Source of the DNA: Apostichopus japonicus
Lineage: Eukaryota; Echinodermata; Holothuroidea; Aspidochirotida; Stichopodidae
Direction: 5' to 3'
DNA: 64,000 bases
NCBI RefSeq assembly: GCF_037975245.1
Contig: NC_092571.1
Coordinates: forward strand, 11,861,917 to 11,925,916
Below the pieces are notes generated by a model, which was given only the letters and a program-made list of their open reading frames with translations, searched no databases and was not told where the DNA came from. Positions 9,315 through 23,700 of this stretch are shown here, piece after piece. Positions within the stretch are counted from its first letter, which is position 1. The number at the start of each line of letters is the position of its first letter. The position numbers were made by a program, and so were the translations under genes.

Positions 9315-12300
9315 GTGAGTACAGCTCTACTATTACTTGTATGTATGTATGTATATTAGATCCTCCTGCAAGCAGGAACTCGCGAAGAAGCCTCATTGGC
9401 TTATCAAAGCCGCAAGCTGACCGAAGCCAGTCTCTAACATTCATATTTAACGTCCATGATTATGAATTGTCAATTGTCAACAACTCTGTAACTGGGCGAC
9501 ATACATTAATCTGGGAGTGACTCAAACCGGGGACTTACAGATTTAAATGGAATTCAATAGGACCTCCAGAATTTTTTAAACTTATTTTTTTTGAAATATA
9601 AAAAAAAACATTTTTCTGCTTCTTGGTAAAATTAGCTTCAATCCAGTTAAATTAATTTGCCCTCTTCACTTTAATACCTGACTCCTTGTAATGAAATATT
9701 ACTTTTATGTACATTACATTATATATATATTTTTTTGAACATGTACGTAAATTTCCTTCTTCAAGTTGGATGCATCATGATTCTGTATGAATTATGCCAT
9801 CTTAATTGATAACTTAAAATCGTTTAGAATTCCATTAGTTGGCAATTTTTCCATAATTTTTCTACAACTGTTACCAATGGTTTTCTTTTTCTTTCTTGTT
9901 TTGTGAAAAAAGCAAATTATTAAAAGAGATCGCAAAGTCACACATTTTGTATTCACTTTATGCCTGATAACCTACTTATAGGTAATGCATTAGTCTACGC
10001 TTCCTGCATTTCTGTAGTAATCTGACTGAATATTAAAGTCAGGAAAGATTTGATATACTGTACCAGCAAGATTCTTCAGGATCAAGGTTCTTTCTCACAA
10101 AAAGCAGGTATCTTTACAAGTGACTGATTTGAGGCATTGCTGAGTTTATGGCCTGTCAACTGGCCTGCCAACAGGTGGGATAATTATGAACAGAAATATG
10201 GTTAGCCTTTCAAACTTGATATCAATACCCTCTCTTGCTCTGATTACTTACAACGAATCTTAGCCCAGCTCTCTTTAATTAAAAGTACTTACACTTATTC
10301 AGTTTTCTTCCTTGCTTACCTTTCTCCTCACAACCTCAGTACTAGTCTTGCTCTAACCTGTATCTCGAGCGACGTACGACTCTTAAACATCCAAATCTGG
10401 TATTAAAGTTTGGGGGTTTCTACCAATAGATAAATATAACAACATTCCAGCTATCCATGAACTGGTATGTAAAATACTTTCCTGTTGGGATATTATGATA
10501 TTTGCAAGAACGAGTGGTAGAAACAATAGAAATGTTTAGCCAAGTACGTCCCCGCTATAAATGTTTCTTTACCCTATATTTTTTGTGAAAAACAGCCTTT
10601 CTGCCCATGGAGAGCTTCTTTGCTGTACTGTATCTGAGAGGGATATTGTTTATTGGTTATTGATTGGTTCTCATCTCCGACTCTAATACTAAATCCCACT
10701 ACAAACTTTCTATTGGTTTGTCTAGTCACATTTTTCATTTCAAACAATTTTCTGGTGTGACGTTTGTTTACAAAAACTTATATTAAATGAGATATAAACA
10801 CCGGGGTATTGTACTGTAGGGACCTCAAAGTAGACAATAATATTCTTACACCCTCTGTGAAATAACTAGTCAAAACTACCTTTCCCCAAATTTCCGGGAA
10901 TTTCCTAATTCTTTTTTTCAAACCTACTGTGTTGGCCGCCATGATGCAACCAGGGTGCTTTAAAAAAGATGTTAACGAGCCACTCGGAGACTGTTCGGAA
11001 GTTGGTGCAAAATGCTGGAGTGCCAAGCATTTGGTTATGTAAACAGGAGAGGGGGAGAAGGAGCAGGGAAGGGAAAACGATATTATGTTATTCCTGACAG
11101 GAAAAGTTTTCCAGAAAAGAGAGAACGTACAAGTTGCACAAAAGCACCAGGCTTGCCCCTCTGTTACTAGTGTTGGCAGTATACTAGCATCATATAGTAA
11201 CTGTCAATGTCCGCCACAAATGCAATCTGTTTAGCAAGCTTCAGAAAATCATTTTCAGTTATTTGTGCCAAAGTAGAAACTTTTGGCTGGATAGCTCGAG
11301 ACCAGTGATCCCAGTCAGTATTCTATTGTCCATTTACATATATAGAAATTAAAAAAGAAATATACCTATTGTCCTGTGTGTTAAGCATGAACAGAACCAG
11401 ACGGGGAGGTACTTGCTCACTAGTTCCACCAGACCAAAGTTATTACCACACCGTGTTGCTACATTTAGAGTTGAAAGACAAGCAGAAGAAACTATATTGT
11501 GGCAAAGACAGTTTAAGTGGGATAAATCCTTCATATTTAAATATTCCATCCTACCAATTGGTGAAAATGTGGACAGTGCTTTGCAATAAACAAGAAACTA
11601 GCTCTAAGGCAATATTTAGCCTAGTTATGCTAAACTCAGGACTTTAACCTTGTTACAATTCAGCTAAATATATCTTTGTGAACTTTTGTTCCGATAGAAA
11701 AACAGGTTGAGAATTGTCAGAGCTGTTTTTTCCTTTTTTTTTGCAGTCATAAAAATCTGTGTTGCATCACATTTGGTGATGGTTCTTTTGTTGATCAGAA
11801 TGTCAAATGAATACAAAATTCCTTCATTTTACAACCGAGGTACTTGTTATTCGTATGCAAAGTACCTCGATCCAGTCACGCAGAATTTTACTTGTGGTGA
11901 ATTTGTGTTAGATTCAAGTTCAACTTTATTAAATCCCAGAAGGGCAATCGCATGCTCGCATTAAACTTATAAATACATAAGAATGCATAAAAATAAAATA
12001 TGCAATTAAGAGACAAAGAAGTTAAAATAGAAAAGAACCAGAAACCTTACGATTGAATAGATTGTTATAAATGTTTAATCAACGGGGGATAAACAATGCT
12101 TTGTTTCGGTTTGGTAACAGCATATGGTAATCTCATGGGTCCTCTACAAGGGATTATTGCACTGTTTAGATATACATATAGGGGGTGGTTGTTGTCTTCA
12201 AGAATGGTGTTAAGCTTATAGCCTCAAGATAATGTTGATATGATGAGTCCACCATAAGCTGATTATCCCGTAAAATACTACTAGCTTGTCTAATAATGGA

Positions 12301-15300
12301 ACCAATATACAAGACAGCCACACGCTTCAAATCACGAAATTATAAAAAAAAGGAAGGATGCGAAGACTGATATTAAATTTGTGTAAGTTATGGAGACAAT
12401 ACAATCTTGGGTTGATCCTGTCAACCAAATAATCAATGTGGTCGCGCCTAGCAAGCTGATCATCCATTACTACACCAAGATACAGTACTTGTAGGATGAG
12501 ACATATTCTACCACGCTGTCTTTAATGGTTACCTCCGTGAGTTCCTTTGTGACTTTTCTAAAATCAGTTACCTTTGTGACTTTTCTAAAATCAGTTACCA
12601 TCTTTTGGTCTTCTTCGCATTAAGGTCCAGAAAGCGTTGATCACATATATATATCACAAAACGATATATACAAGCACTATGTCATGCTTTATATTGTTAA
12701 GAGGGAGGGGCTATCCTTTAGGCATGCATGAGCATAGGCGTAGGAGGAGGGGGGTCTGGGGGGCTGCAGCCCCCCCCACCAACCAAAAATTTTTGTGAAA
12801 ATTCGGGCAATATGCAGATAATTTTTCGGGCACCTACTGAAAGAAAAATAATTTGCAATGTGTTTTTCCATGATTAAAGTGATATTATTACTATCATTAT
12901 TATTGTAACCACCTCCCCAATAAATATAACCAATATGGAAGGTAACACAGCAAATGATTGTATACTATTGGCATGCGATGTAATAACCGATGCATGCCTA
13001 TATGATATGCATATTAACATGTTGAACGCGCTCGAAAATGTTGGTTATATTTCGGCTAAGTCGTTACAGCCCCCCAAATCAAATTGGGCTCCTAAGCCTA
13101 TGTGCATGAGGTATACTCTAGTGTGGCAGTTAAAACTGTTAAGTGTCAAACAGTTATATACAGCAGCCCCTTCTATTTTAGACCCATAGCAAAGACCTGT
13201 GAAGATGGCTTTCTCACTAGTGTGGTGACAGATCTTGGTTGTATCATGTGCTCTGGTTAATCCCAACCTATGAATGTTCCTTTCCTGCAGTAGTTGTATG
13301 ATATAGTATGTTTTACTTTATTTCTCGAATAGGAAGTCGCCGTCATTTTACACAGAACTTATTATACAGATTGGAGTGTTTGATGTAAACCTACAGCACT
13401 GTAGAGATTTTAAGTGTAATCTTGTAAAATTATATTCATGGCTGTCAATTACTGAACTTGATTCTATTTAAAGATTTAATTGATTGATTTATCTAATAGA
13501 GTCACTACAGCAAGGGGCCTCATCAAATTTACTAAGCTGCAAAACCTCTTTCCAGAAACTTGATTATAGTTACAACTTCTTCTTCTTTCGCCGGAAAATA
13601 TTCTGTGATGCCCTGATATCATTTGATTATGGGACTCAGCTAGTTAGGAATGTCATAGATTTAAGGAATATGTTCTGTATAAATTGAGTACTGTAACTCT
13701 GTCCCTTGAAAGTGTTTCAAACTCACCTAGTATATCCTATACGAAAACTGTGCATTGATCAAGGCTACATTACAGTGAATTTCCTAGATATTTCATCTTT
13801 ATTATGAACGTCAACATTGAGTTGTATAATTTCCATAGCCCACAATTTTTCATATTATGTTTAATAATGACATGCAAGAAGCTAATCAGAATTCAAATTT
13901 CTTTCTACTTTCCTTTGCTATTGGAAAAATTCTCTCAGTAGTCATGGTAATAAATTGTGTTATTGTGGGCTGCAGCATCATGTACCAATAGATGAGATCG
14001 GGTGGGGGGGGGGGGTGGAGACAGTCACTTTCAAGTGAACAGCAACAACAGTACATTTTTTTTTTTTTTTTAGAAAGTCGCTGGTTGTGGCAGCAACATG
14101 ATATCTTCAGAAACACTAACATACTGGAACATAGGAAAAAGTCTTGTTGCCCATTAATGTTGCAATATATGTTTTTGCATTTACAGAGTAAAATATATAA
14201 TAAAAGATCTTATCCTAACCCCAAGCCTAGCCTACAATTTTTAACAAAACAGAGTGAGGTCAAAGTTGTCATCATTTATAATTACAAAGGACTAACTGAG
14301 TCGTCTGAAATTTGCAACTCTTGGGGTCAGACAAAATATTTTACAACCATCAACGGGGCAGAGTCAGGATTTTCACGGTAGTAAGGCTTAAATGTGCCAT
14401 TAGGCAAACTTGTAGCAAGACAGGGTTTCAATGTAGACATGTGCTGACTTCCGTTCGACCGCCTTCAAGTTCAATTAATGATTCGTTTGTTATGTCTTAA
14501 AAGAAGTTTGGTGTACACCTCCCCTCTTTATTCTTCACGACTGCATCTTAGTTTAAACACAGGATGCAGTCAAGTATACCGAACGACTTCCTCTCTGGAT
14601 CAAGTTTGTGTACACATTTCATCTGTATCGTGCTATTGCTATCAATCCCCAAGAGTGTCGTAAAAATAATTAGGGTTCCAGCAAGATCAGAGTTGTCCGC
14701 GCCAATTTACCCTTGACTAAACAAGCTCATCTAATATTGATGTACAGTGATGTTATCATGTTCAGATGTAAGATCTATTCGGTCTGTTGCATTCTGGGTG
14801 ACTCACACCACTAGTGGTGTTTCATCTGTTACTTTCTGGAGGCAGGCCCGAGGTATGTTGGTACAGGTTAAAGTGTACACACGTATGGCATGCTGGAGGA
14901 AAAGACAGGATTCTCATGTGGCAATATGGAAGAAAATCATGTGGATTTAAAGGGTCATCAGAGTATTGGCTACAAATTTGCTAAAACAATTGGTAACAGT
15001 TTTGAAATACACCTTCCTGATTGTTCGGGGTGGTTGTCGAATTTATTTCCAGATATGGAATAGTATTACTTTAGACAATTCAATATGTCAGTGAGGAGGA
15101 ATCACGATAAGTTTGCGGGTGGCGGTGAAATATTTGTTGAAATTGAGGCATCGGTGACCATTCTTTGAATAAATAGATAATTGGGAGCATTCTTTTGGAC
15201 GATTAATAATAATAAATTCAAATCTGAAGTCTCATGTTAAATTTTTTTGTCAAAATTAACTCCGTCGAAAACAAATTTTTCTTTCACTCACTGTCTTACA

Positions 15301-17299
15301 TGTCTCCACGCAAATCAGGTACTTTCCCATCTGTTTTGACAGTGCTGGTCATTGTTAAATCTTGTATGATATGGCAAAGCAGGATGTAATGATACACAAT
15401 TTAGTATATGGAACTACTTTACATGACTATATAGATGCAAGTTCTACCTAAAGGAGTTATGTATAGGGAATGGTCATCATTGCCCCTAAATTTTATGCCA
15501 GAATGTTAGATAATCCTCATTTACTTCGCGCCTTGCTTACCTGTCGCCTCACAACCTTAGCACCTCATTCTACTGTGTCTAGTATGCCCTGGTAATCTTT
15601 TAACACTGTGCACCCTCAACGACGGGCTCCTCCGGTCGTTGCCCTTCCTTCTCATTCTACCATCCAGAGTGTCTACACATGCGTAGAATGTAAGATAATC
15701 CTCATCCATTCTGAAATCTCAAGCATTTTACTGCCACTATTTACATAGAGTCATTTAATAATTGTCTGTTTTTTGATCGGTCCTCAAAGGCTGGGAACAA
15801 TTTGTAGGATTAGGGGCAGCTAAAGAAAATTGCTTTTGGAAACTCCTGGCAGTTTTTAACGAGCTAAAATTTGGTGCCAATGCTCATGACATTTGGGGGG
15901 TCGGTTAATTAAACGAGTCAATAAATAGGACCGACCCTTCAGATTTCATAAATTTCTCAAATAAAGCTTTCTTTTTATTCTTCTTTCCTTTTTATTCTTT
16001 CTGTTTTGTAGACGGTGCCATCAGCTCGACGCTTCCAGATTCAAACGGGGAATACTCTCTCTATATCGACACAAATATAAACTATACCTGCATACCTTAC
16101 ACGCAGATCCGGCCGCGCCAGACGAACATTTATATCTCGTTACAGAACCGAGAGAGGCATCTGGGAGGTTGTCCCTGTTCTCTGAAATGGAACCTTCATG
16201 CAAATAGATATCAGTGTTTCTGTTCAATTCCGTGGACTTTCAGGAGACCGGGAGAGGAAGAAGTTAAATGTTGTATAGACGACAGTTATCAGGAAGACTG
16301 TATTAATGGATATTCTTTTCAAATTCATTTTATAGGTGAGTTTTACAACTGCCCTTCAAAAATTTACTTTGTTTCTCCCTTACCTGCCTCTAGCTCTGCA
16401 TCTGCACTTCCTTATCTACTTAGATGCAGGCTTTCGTTTTAGCACTGCACCCTCACTACTGGGGCATCCCTCCTCCCTTCCCCCCACCACACTTACTCTT
16501 CCAATTCTATCATCCAGAAGAACTATGTGATTTTTCACAAAATGTTTCTGCTGCTGGTTAAAGCCATAGGGGAAGCGTAAGTGGGCAAGTGCGTCAGAAG
16601 CGAGTGCCATATGCTAAAGCATTCGAGTCCTGTAGTTTAGTAGGTAAATAGGAGAGTGCGAATAAAGAGTGAGAGACTGTAAGAGATTAGCGAAGTAAAT
16701 CCCCAGATATGAAAGTGTTGGAGTATTTTATTTGGTCAAAGGGCAGCGAGAGTGTGCACACACATAATGCAGAAAGATTGAATATAATCTACATTACATT
16801 AAAAACGCATGTCATGTTAAGCAAATGCATTTGATCAAACGGTTGTCGGGCAAGAAGAGTAAAATATTTTTCGTCCAAGTTTGCACTTGAAAATAGGAAA
16901 ATGGAAAGTCGACATCAACAAGGAAAGAAATTAATACCAAATGATAACAGTTACAGAAGAATACAAGTGAATTATATTCTCCCTTTCTTTACTTGGAGTA
17001 AAAATGTAGCTGAAAATGGGGAACAATTTTCTGGACAGGGTAGCACCATTCACCGTCAGTCTTCTCGGGTCCAGGGTACATCACAAATTTGGAAAAAGTC
17101 TTTCTATGTGAGCTATTTCTGATTTACCTGAATGACTTTTACAGGACATCAAGGACATCGTGTTAACAAGACTTTGTAATTAAGAAAAAAAACAATGTAA
17201 AGTACGGCAGACCTATTCCCCGGCCTACATATCCAGGGCATTGTATTCACATAGCGAGACTTTGGGGGAACAAAACAAAATGTATATATATATATATAT

Positions 17300-17340
<41 letters not shown>

Positions 17341-17659
17341 TATATATATATATATATATTTAAATATAAATTTGGAAAAAGTCTATCTATGTGAGCTATT
17401 TCTGATTTACCTGAATGACTTTTACAGGACATCAAGGACATCGTGTTAACAAGACCTTGTAATTAAGAAAAAAAACAATGTAAAGTACGGCAGACCTATT
17501 CCCCGGCCTACATATCCAGGGCATTGTATTCACATAGCGAGACTTTGGGGGAACAAAACAAAATGTATATATATATATATATATATAGATATATATATAT
17601 ATATATATATAGATATATATTTAAATATAAATTTGGAAAAAGTCTTTCTATATATATAT

Positions 17660-17728
<69 letters not shown>

Positions 17729-20700
17729 TAGTTACATCATTATCCAGTTTGGGTAGATCCAGAAGGAAGAGAAGGTGGGTAGTGCCCCAGAAGTGGGGGC
17801 GCTGTTCCTAAACGTTCCAATCATGTAGTTTAGGTAGATATGGAAGATGCACTTGTAGACTGGGAGAAAGGTGAATATTGTCGCTTGTAAATCACCAAAC
17901 CAGAAAGTGTTTGGGGAATCAGTGATATTCAGACACAAAAGGGATCGTTAATTACATCGATTAGCTGTTTGGAGAGAAAAATGCTTTTGCTGGGTCGATA
18001 TTTATTACTTTTGATAATAAATTACTGCAAGTAAGAGATCATAGCTAAATTAGCCACAGTAATTATTCATTTTTGTCTTGTTCTTATTTCAACATAAAAT
18101 TGATGTCATTTTTGTGACAAAAGTTTTGAAAAGTACTTTGGTTCAATTATTCTGTATGAAACAATGTCCTGATCACATTTAAGTGCCAACAGTTTTGACA
18201 GAAAAGGAATTGACGTTTAGAGGGACAGTTAAAATTGGTTTTTGGTGACAATGTCTTTTTGACATCTATACTCTAGCATATTTCAAGGTATCCAACTACC
18301 TCAGGTGGTACCTGACTTTGTCACATAACTTACATTATCACATCTTGACACATTGCAGATTATTTTGATATGCAAAGAAAAATTCATAAATCACATACTA
18401 CACGATCTAGATTTCGTCGGCTAGAATTCATTTTAACTGGTAACGCTGTATATATCCTACTATTAATTGTGGGCAGCATCATGATGATATGGCAGCACTT
18501 TTACTGATAGGTTATTTGCATGACCTTACCCTTTATAAATTCTTTGGTCAAAGTATTGGTTCCACTCTACCGTGCCATTCTTACCACTTGGAATACCCAC
18601 TGTTTCTTTGTGATGTGCAATGAGAAGAATAATCCTGTGCTCAATGATAGCTGACAATCATATGATTAGAAAGTTGATTTGTTAACCTGTCAGTCAAAAA
18701 TATGTCTACAGAAGTGTACCTTATCTATGGATACCCTAGATTTAAAGTTGTCGCAAAATTTTATTATACAGATCTTGCTTCAAGTTAATTCTATTTATTT
18801 GAAATGAACTTACACAAGGGACTGACTCTAGGCCCAACCCCCCCTGGAGCCTTAGGGGTCCCAAAGCCTGAAAAACGCATGCTGCCATTTAAAATGTATT
18901 CGTATCCTCCTTGATGTTGACCTGTTGACCTATATTGAATTTATCTGGGAAGATTGATTGTAAGATCTTCTTGTATGTGATTGATTCTAATGTTGAAGAG
19001 GTAAAATAATTGGGTAACACTAGATTAATTACTCTATCCTCACTCCAAAGGGGCCTACAGTATGAAAAGAAATCTGGCCCTAGCGAATCGTTGCTTTGTT
19101 GCACTTCCAATATTTCTCGCTTCACTTGCTTTAATATGCATCCCATCTAATCCTTGGCCCAGGCCGCCAAGTAAAACCCTCACTTGTCTGAATGCCTTCA
19201 ACTCTTTAATAGCTTGAATTGTGACAACTAATGTGTTACTTGGTAAAAGAGTCATTGAATTTGTAACAGTTTCACAACTTTGAAGTGGTTTTCTGATTGG
19301 TAGTTAAATAATACTAACTTAAATAAATTTGCTTTGTGTTGCCTTTATGCTGAGCTCGATCATTAAGACACCAAAACAAAACGGTGTCAAAGAGGGGCCA
19401 GCTGAGGGCATTATCATATATAGATCATAATATTGCCTGATCTTTACTGTTTAAAAATGTGACAGAAAGCCCAGTGCTCACAAGCAGGTGAATTAATACG
19501 CAGGGTGAACCTGTTTGCAGACACTTCGGATGATTGACTCAAAACCTCTTTATGAGCAGTTGTTTGCGGAACAAAAATCATGGATGAGAAAACACAAATT
19601 CAGGTGCTTCAAACAGTTTCTTTGGCATCAAAATGATGACAAATGATTCCTTCCATAATTACAACGAAAATTATTGTCATCAATTAATTACCCATGGTAT
19701 CCCTATGTTACTGATGGGGAGTCCATGTTAGAAAGTTGTAAACATTTGTTTTAAAGAAAAGATTTAAAGATAAATGTATTTTTAAAATATTTTTTATTGA
19801 AATAAACAATGATGAAAGTTTGATATATATTTGTAAAGTCAAAAGGCTATAATTACCATTCTCGAATACTTAAAATGCAGAGCTGCCTTTGTAGTACCTT
19901 TAATTCAGATAATTTATAACGTATATTGCATTCATGAAATCTTAACTCACGCAAGTCACTGACAAAATATCAGCCAAATTGAATGAAAAATGATGATATG
20001 GCAGTCATTCAACTGAACGCAGTGGCAAAAAGTGACAGAATTTCGGCAAAATATCGCACGATCGCTATAGCTCAGCTGAAAGCTTTCAGTTGAGCTAAAC
20101 AATGATTTTGAAAAAATTTGTAGTTTTGAAAAGACAGGATTAAGATCAGAGGATCAAATGATTAAAGTACCAAGAGGTTCCCGCTTTTCATTATTTCCTG
20201 CACATTAAACAACAACGGTATCTATATACAAGGTTGGCTGCACCAATTTTTTATGCCTGACCCCCCCAATTGGTGAGATTGTAGGGTCACTATTTACCTA
20301 CTTTATCATGAAACCAGGGATGTCCTGATGGCAGAAGATAGTAACAATGTCGAAAATTTGTTTCTGCATCGAAGAGCACTTCCTGATCATGTGATGTGCA
20401 AAGTGTATTAATGGTAATGAGTTGGAAAATCTAGACCACTGATAAAAACATCCAGTCTGTACCTATATGCAGTGTTGCTCTAAAGCCCTTGAACCCTATA
20501 CTGGGCTATGGATTTTACGTGCAACGTTATATCCAGTGTGGGTTGAAATATATCTATGAATATAATAATAATAGTAATTTATAAAGTGCAACATGCAAAA
20601 GCCTCTAAGCCCTATAATTTTTTCCAGTAAAACCTTAAATAATATTGAGTTTAACAGGGACTATTAAATTTAGTTTTCAAACGTTGTGTAGCGGCTCTGA

Positions 20701-23700
20701 AGCTTTCGTCATTATAATAAAATACTATAATTCCTGTACAGATAACTGCTACACATCTTTGGACTTATATAGCAATTCAACTAGATTGAATAGTATTTTG
20801 CTATGCTGGATATGCTGTATAAATTATTTCCTGCTTAAAAGGTTTGCTGTATAGTAGAAAATTGAGAAATAGTTTGAATGGTGGGGCAGGTAAAAATTAT
20901 TTGATAAAGTTGGAAATGAGTGACCAATTTCTTTGGCTTTCTAGCATATTTTATATGCAACACTGATCCCATTAAAAGCATGCATGACAAGTTTGAGCCT
21001 TTGTTATGAGAATTTCAGGGATGAAATCTTTTTCCAAATTAAAGTCTAACAAGATCCTTTTTCAGTTGGATGAATCTTCTCGATCCATAGGTCAAAAGGT
21101 TTGTCTCATTTTGTCTTATGAAAGTCACCTGTTTCAAATATGTATCCTATTGTTCTAGCTGACCAACCACTTTGTTGCTCTTTTCAAAATTAATGTTGCC
21201 ATCCTTCTTCTTTTTTCCTTCTCTTTATCAGAAATGACGACAACAGTCAGATCACCTAGTGTAGAATCCACAATTCAGAGCACCTCTAAACAGATCTCAT
21301 CTTCAAGTCAAGAAATAGACAGTACAGATGTGAAATTATCTACGGGCAAACCCACTACGACCACAATCTCTTCATCGATGCCGACGACGACGATGGGAGC
21401 AACATTGCAAGTATCCTCAGAGGAGAAGACAAGCATTCCAAATCTTCAGACGGATTCTGACGGCAGTTTCCAGAAGGATAGTTCAACAAGTGAGTCCATT
21501 TTATATCGATTTGGCTTCCTCCCCTTAACCCTGCGTCCTCACTACATAAGGCACTCTGGCTCACCGTGTCAAGATTAAACGTAGGTTGCAATTAAGTTTG
21601 CCAACAATATTTCACTGTAAATATTTAAACCCTTTAAGTTTTGGAATTTCTGTTTTAATGACAAGCATGTCAGTAGTTCATGGAGTCCCACATGACCGCT
21701 GTCTTTGGTTCACAATGTTTTTAAATTCGGGCTATTTATTGTATTATTTTACATGTAAAGATATTTCGTGAAATTTATGGTATTGCATGCCGGCTTCACA
21801 CTGTTACGGATTTAAAAACAGAATGAGTTTTGTATTTTTGTACCATTGCCATTCTTAGGTGGTAAACTAATTGTTTCTTAATGGTATAGCATCGACTCCA
21901 TTTGATTACCTGTCTCCTCACAACATGATCACTCTCAGTGCTTCATCTTCCCAAAGTCTTCATTTTGTAAATCTTACATACGATTCTTTCCTTGAACTTA
22001 TTAAAGCTAGCTATGCAACCAAGTGTCAACAAACAGCTGCTGGCAATTCATCAATACTTGGTGGTGAAGTGTAACATGAATGGAATTTGAAGTTGTGTAT
22101 CTAGTAACCATAGAAGTATGCATTGACAGTTTCCCAAAACTGAAACAGCTAATTATGCCACCTTGCATGCTCTACATGAGTACCCATGAAGCTCAGTGGC
22201 ATAGAAAGAAATATTATGCTCCTTTCTCTCTGACATATCACCCATAAACTGGCATATTTATGAGATTAAGTCTTCCAGTCATAAGGCACAGCTCATAAAT
22301 ATCTTCTGAACATTGTCCCAAATCCCATAATTGTCCTGTTCCCTTCCAAAACTGTAGTAGTTTTCCAGCATTATTGCAAATATCTCCTTGACAACTCAGT
22401 TCTCTCTTCAGGTCCCTTTGAATTCATAATCTTTTGAGAGCAAGAATATTTACGAGTATGCTATAGCAAGATCTGAGAAGAATGAAATCATTTCAAGAAT
22501 TACTTTTCAGAGCAAACATACTTTGGTCCCTTTAGATGATCAGACCCAGACCTCCTGACTCCTAGTAGATTGGTACTGGTTTCTGTCAATGGTAGCTGCT
22601 CAGTGTTTATTATTTATTTGAGCTAATTGTGTCAGTGTATGTTATATTAACAGCACATATTTCAGTTTTTATGTAACCTTATTCTCCAGTGGCACAAATT
22701 TGTTATGGTGAGGGCAGGGATATGATAGCTCCCTGGATATGAACTTTGTTCATGTTTGTTTCCATAAGGATTGCTGGCTACAATGTATTTTAAACACTGC
22801 AAGGAAGTTCTGTTTAACATTCAAAGCCCACCCAACCAATGATCCACACAGTCATACCATCCCCAGGCAGCTAATTGGCTAGTGGTTACAGTGTATTTCA
22901 AACACTGCAAGGACGTCTGTTAAACATTCAAAGCCCTGCACCAAACCAATGATTCACACAGTCATACCAGACACAGGAAGCTAATTGGGCCCCTTATAGC
23001 TCCTTGCAGACTTGGCGTATCAAGGATTTTTTCGGTGATTAGGGCCGGTATAGACTTGATTCATCCGATAATGAAATTAATATCGAAATTAATAGCCATG
23101 CACCTCAAGAACACATCCAGGGTAAAAATGCCTGTGGGTGAAGCATACCACTTTTACCATGTTTTGGACAAAATTATATTTGTAACTAAGTTTTAGTGTC
23201 AACAAATTTCAGAGGCTCGGGCCTGGACCCATTAGGTCCTTTCCCTGGATCCACCCCTCGGCTCCTCCTACAGTAGGAACTAGTAGTGAACCAATTTACT
23301 GAAAGTATATATGTAGACCAAAATGGTGTGCTATTGGACAGTGCACAATTGATTCACAATCGTATATTCGTAAATTAGTCTTTTATTTTTCATGGGTCAA
23401 GGAGCTATTTCCTAGCTGTCTATTCAGTACGTTATGAATGGATGCATTGAGTATCACGACAGACAGACAGACAGACAGACATGCACTTTGACGTGCCATT
23501 AACAGACATGCTACTGGAATAGCAGACTTTGTATGTTAGCCCTCAGAATGGTAGACACAGAATGATGATATGTGGGCATAAACCCTGAAGTGGGTCAGTG
23601 GATGCCCTGGTGCTAAATGTAACACCTTTGAATAGGCTAGGTCGATCGAAATGGAGACAGGTAATTGTCGTGGTTTGGAAATGCCTAAACCAGTCAGCTA

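Noticed and set aside
11707-11964. 85-codon frame with a good upstream acceptor
   Set aside because: Its 3' part runs into the LINE 3' tail, the reading is hydrophobic and does not fit between the signal peptide and ectodomain of the receptor model, and the possible donor is weak.
17247-17441. Open frame of alternating Ile and Tyr
   Set aside because: It is a direct translation of a TA microsatellite.
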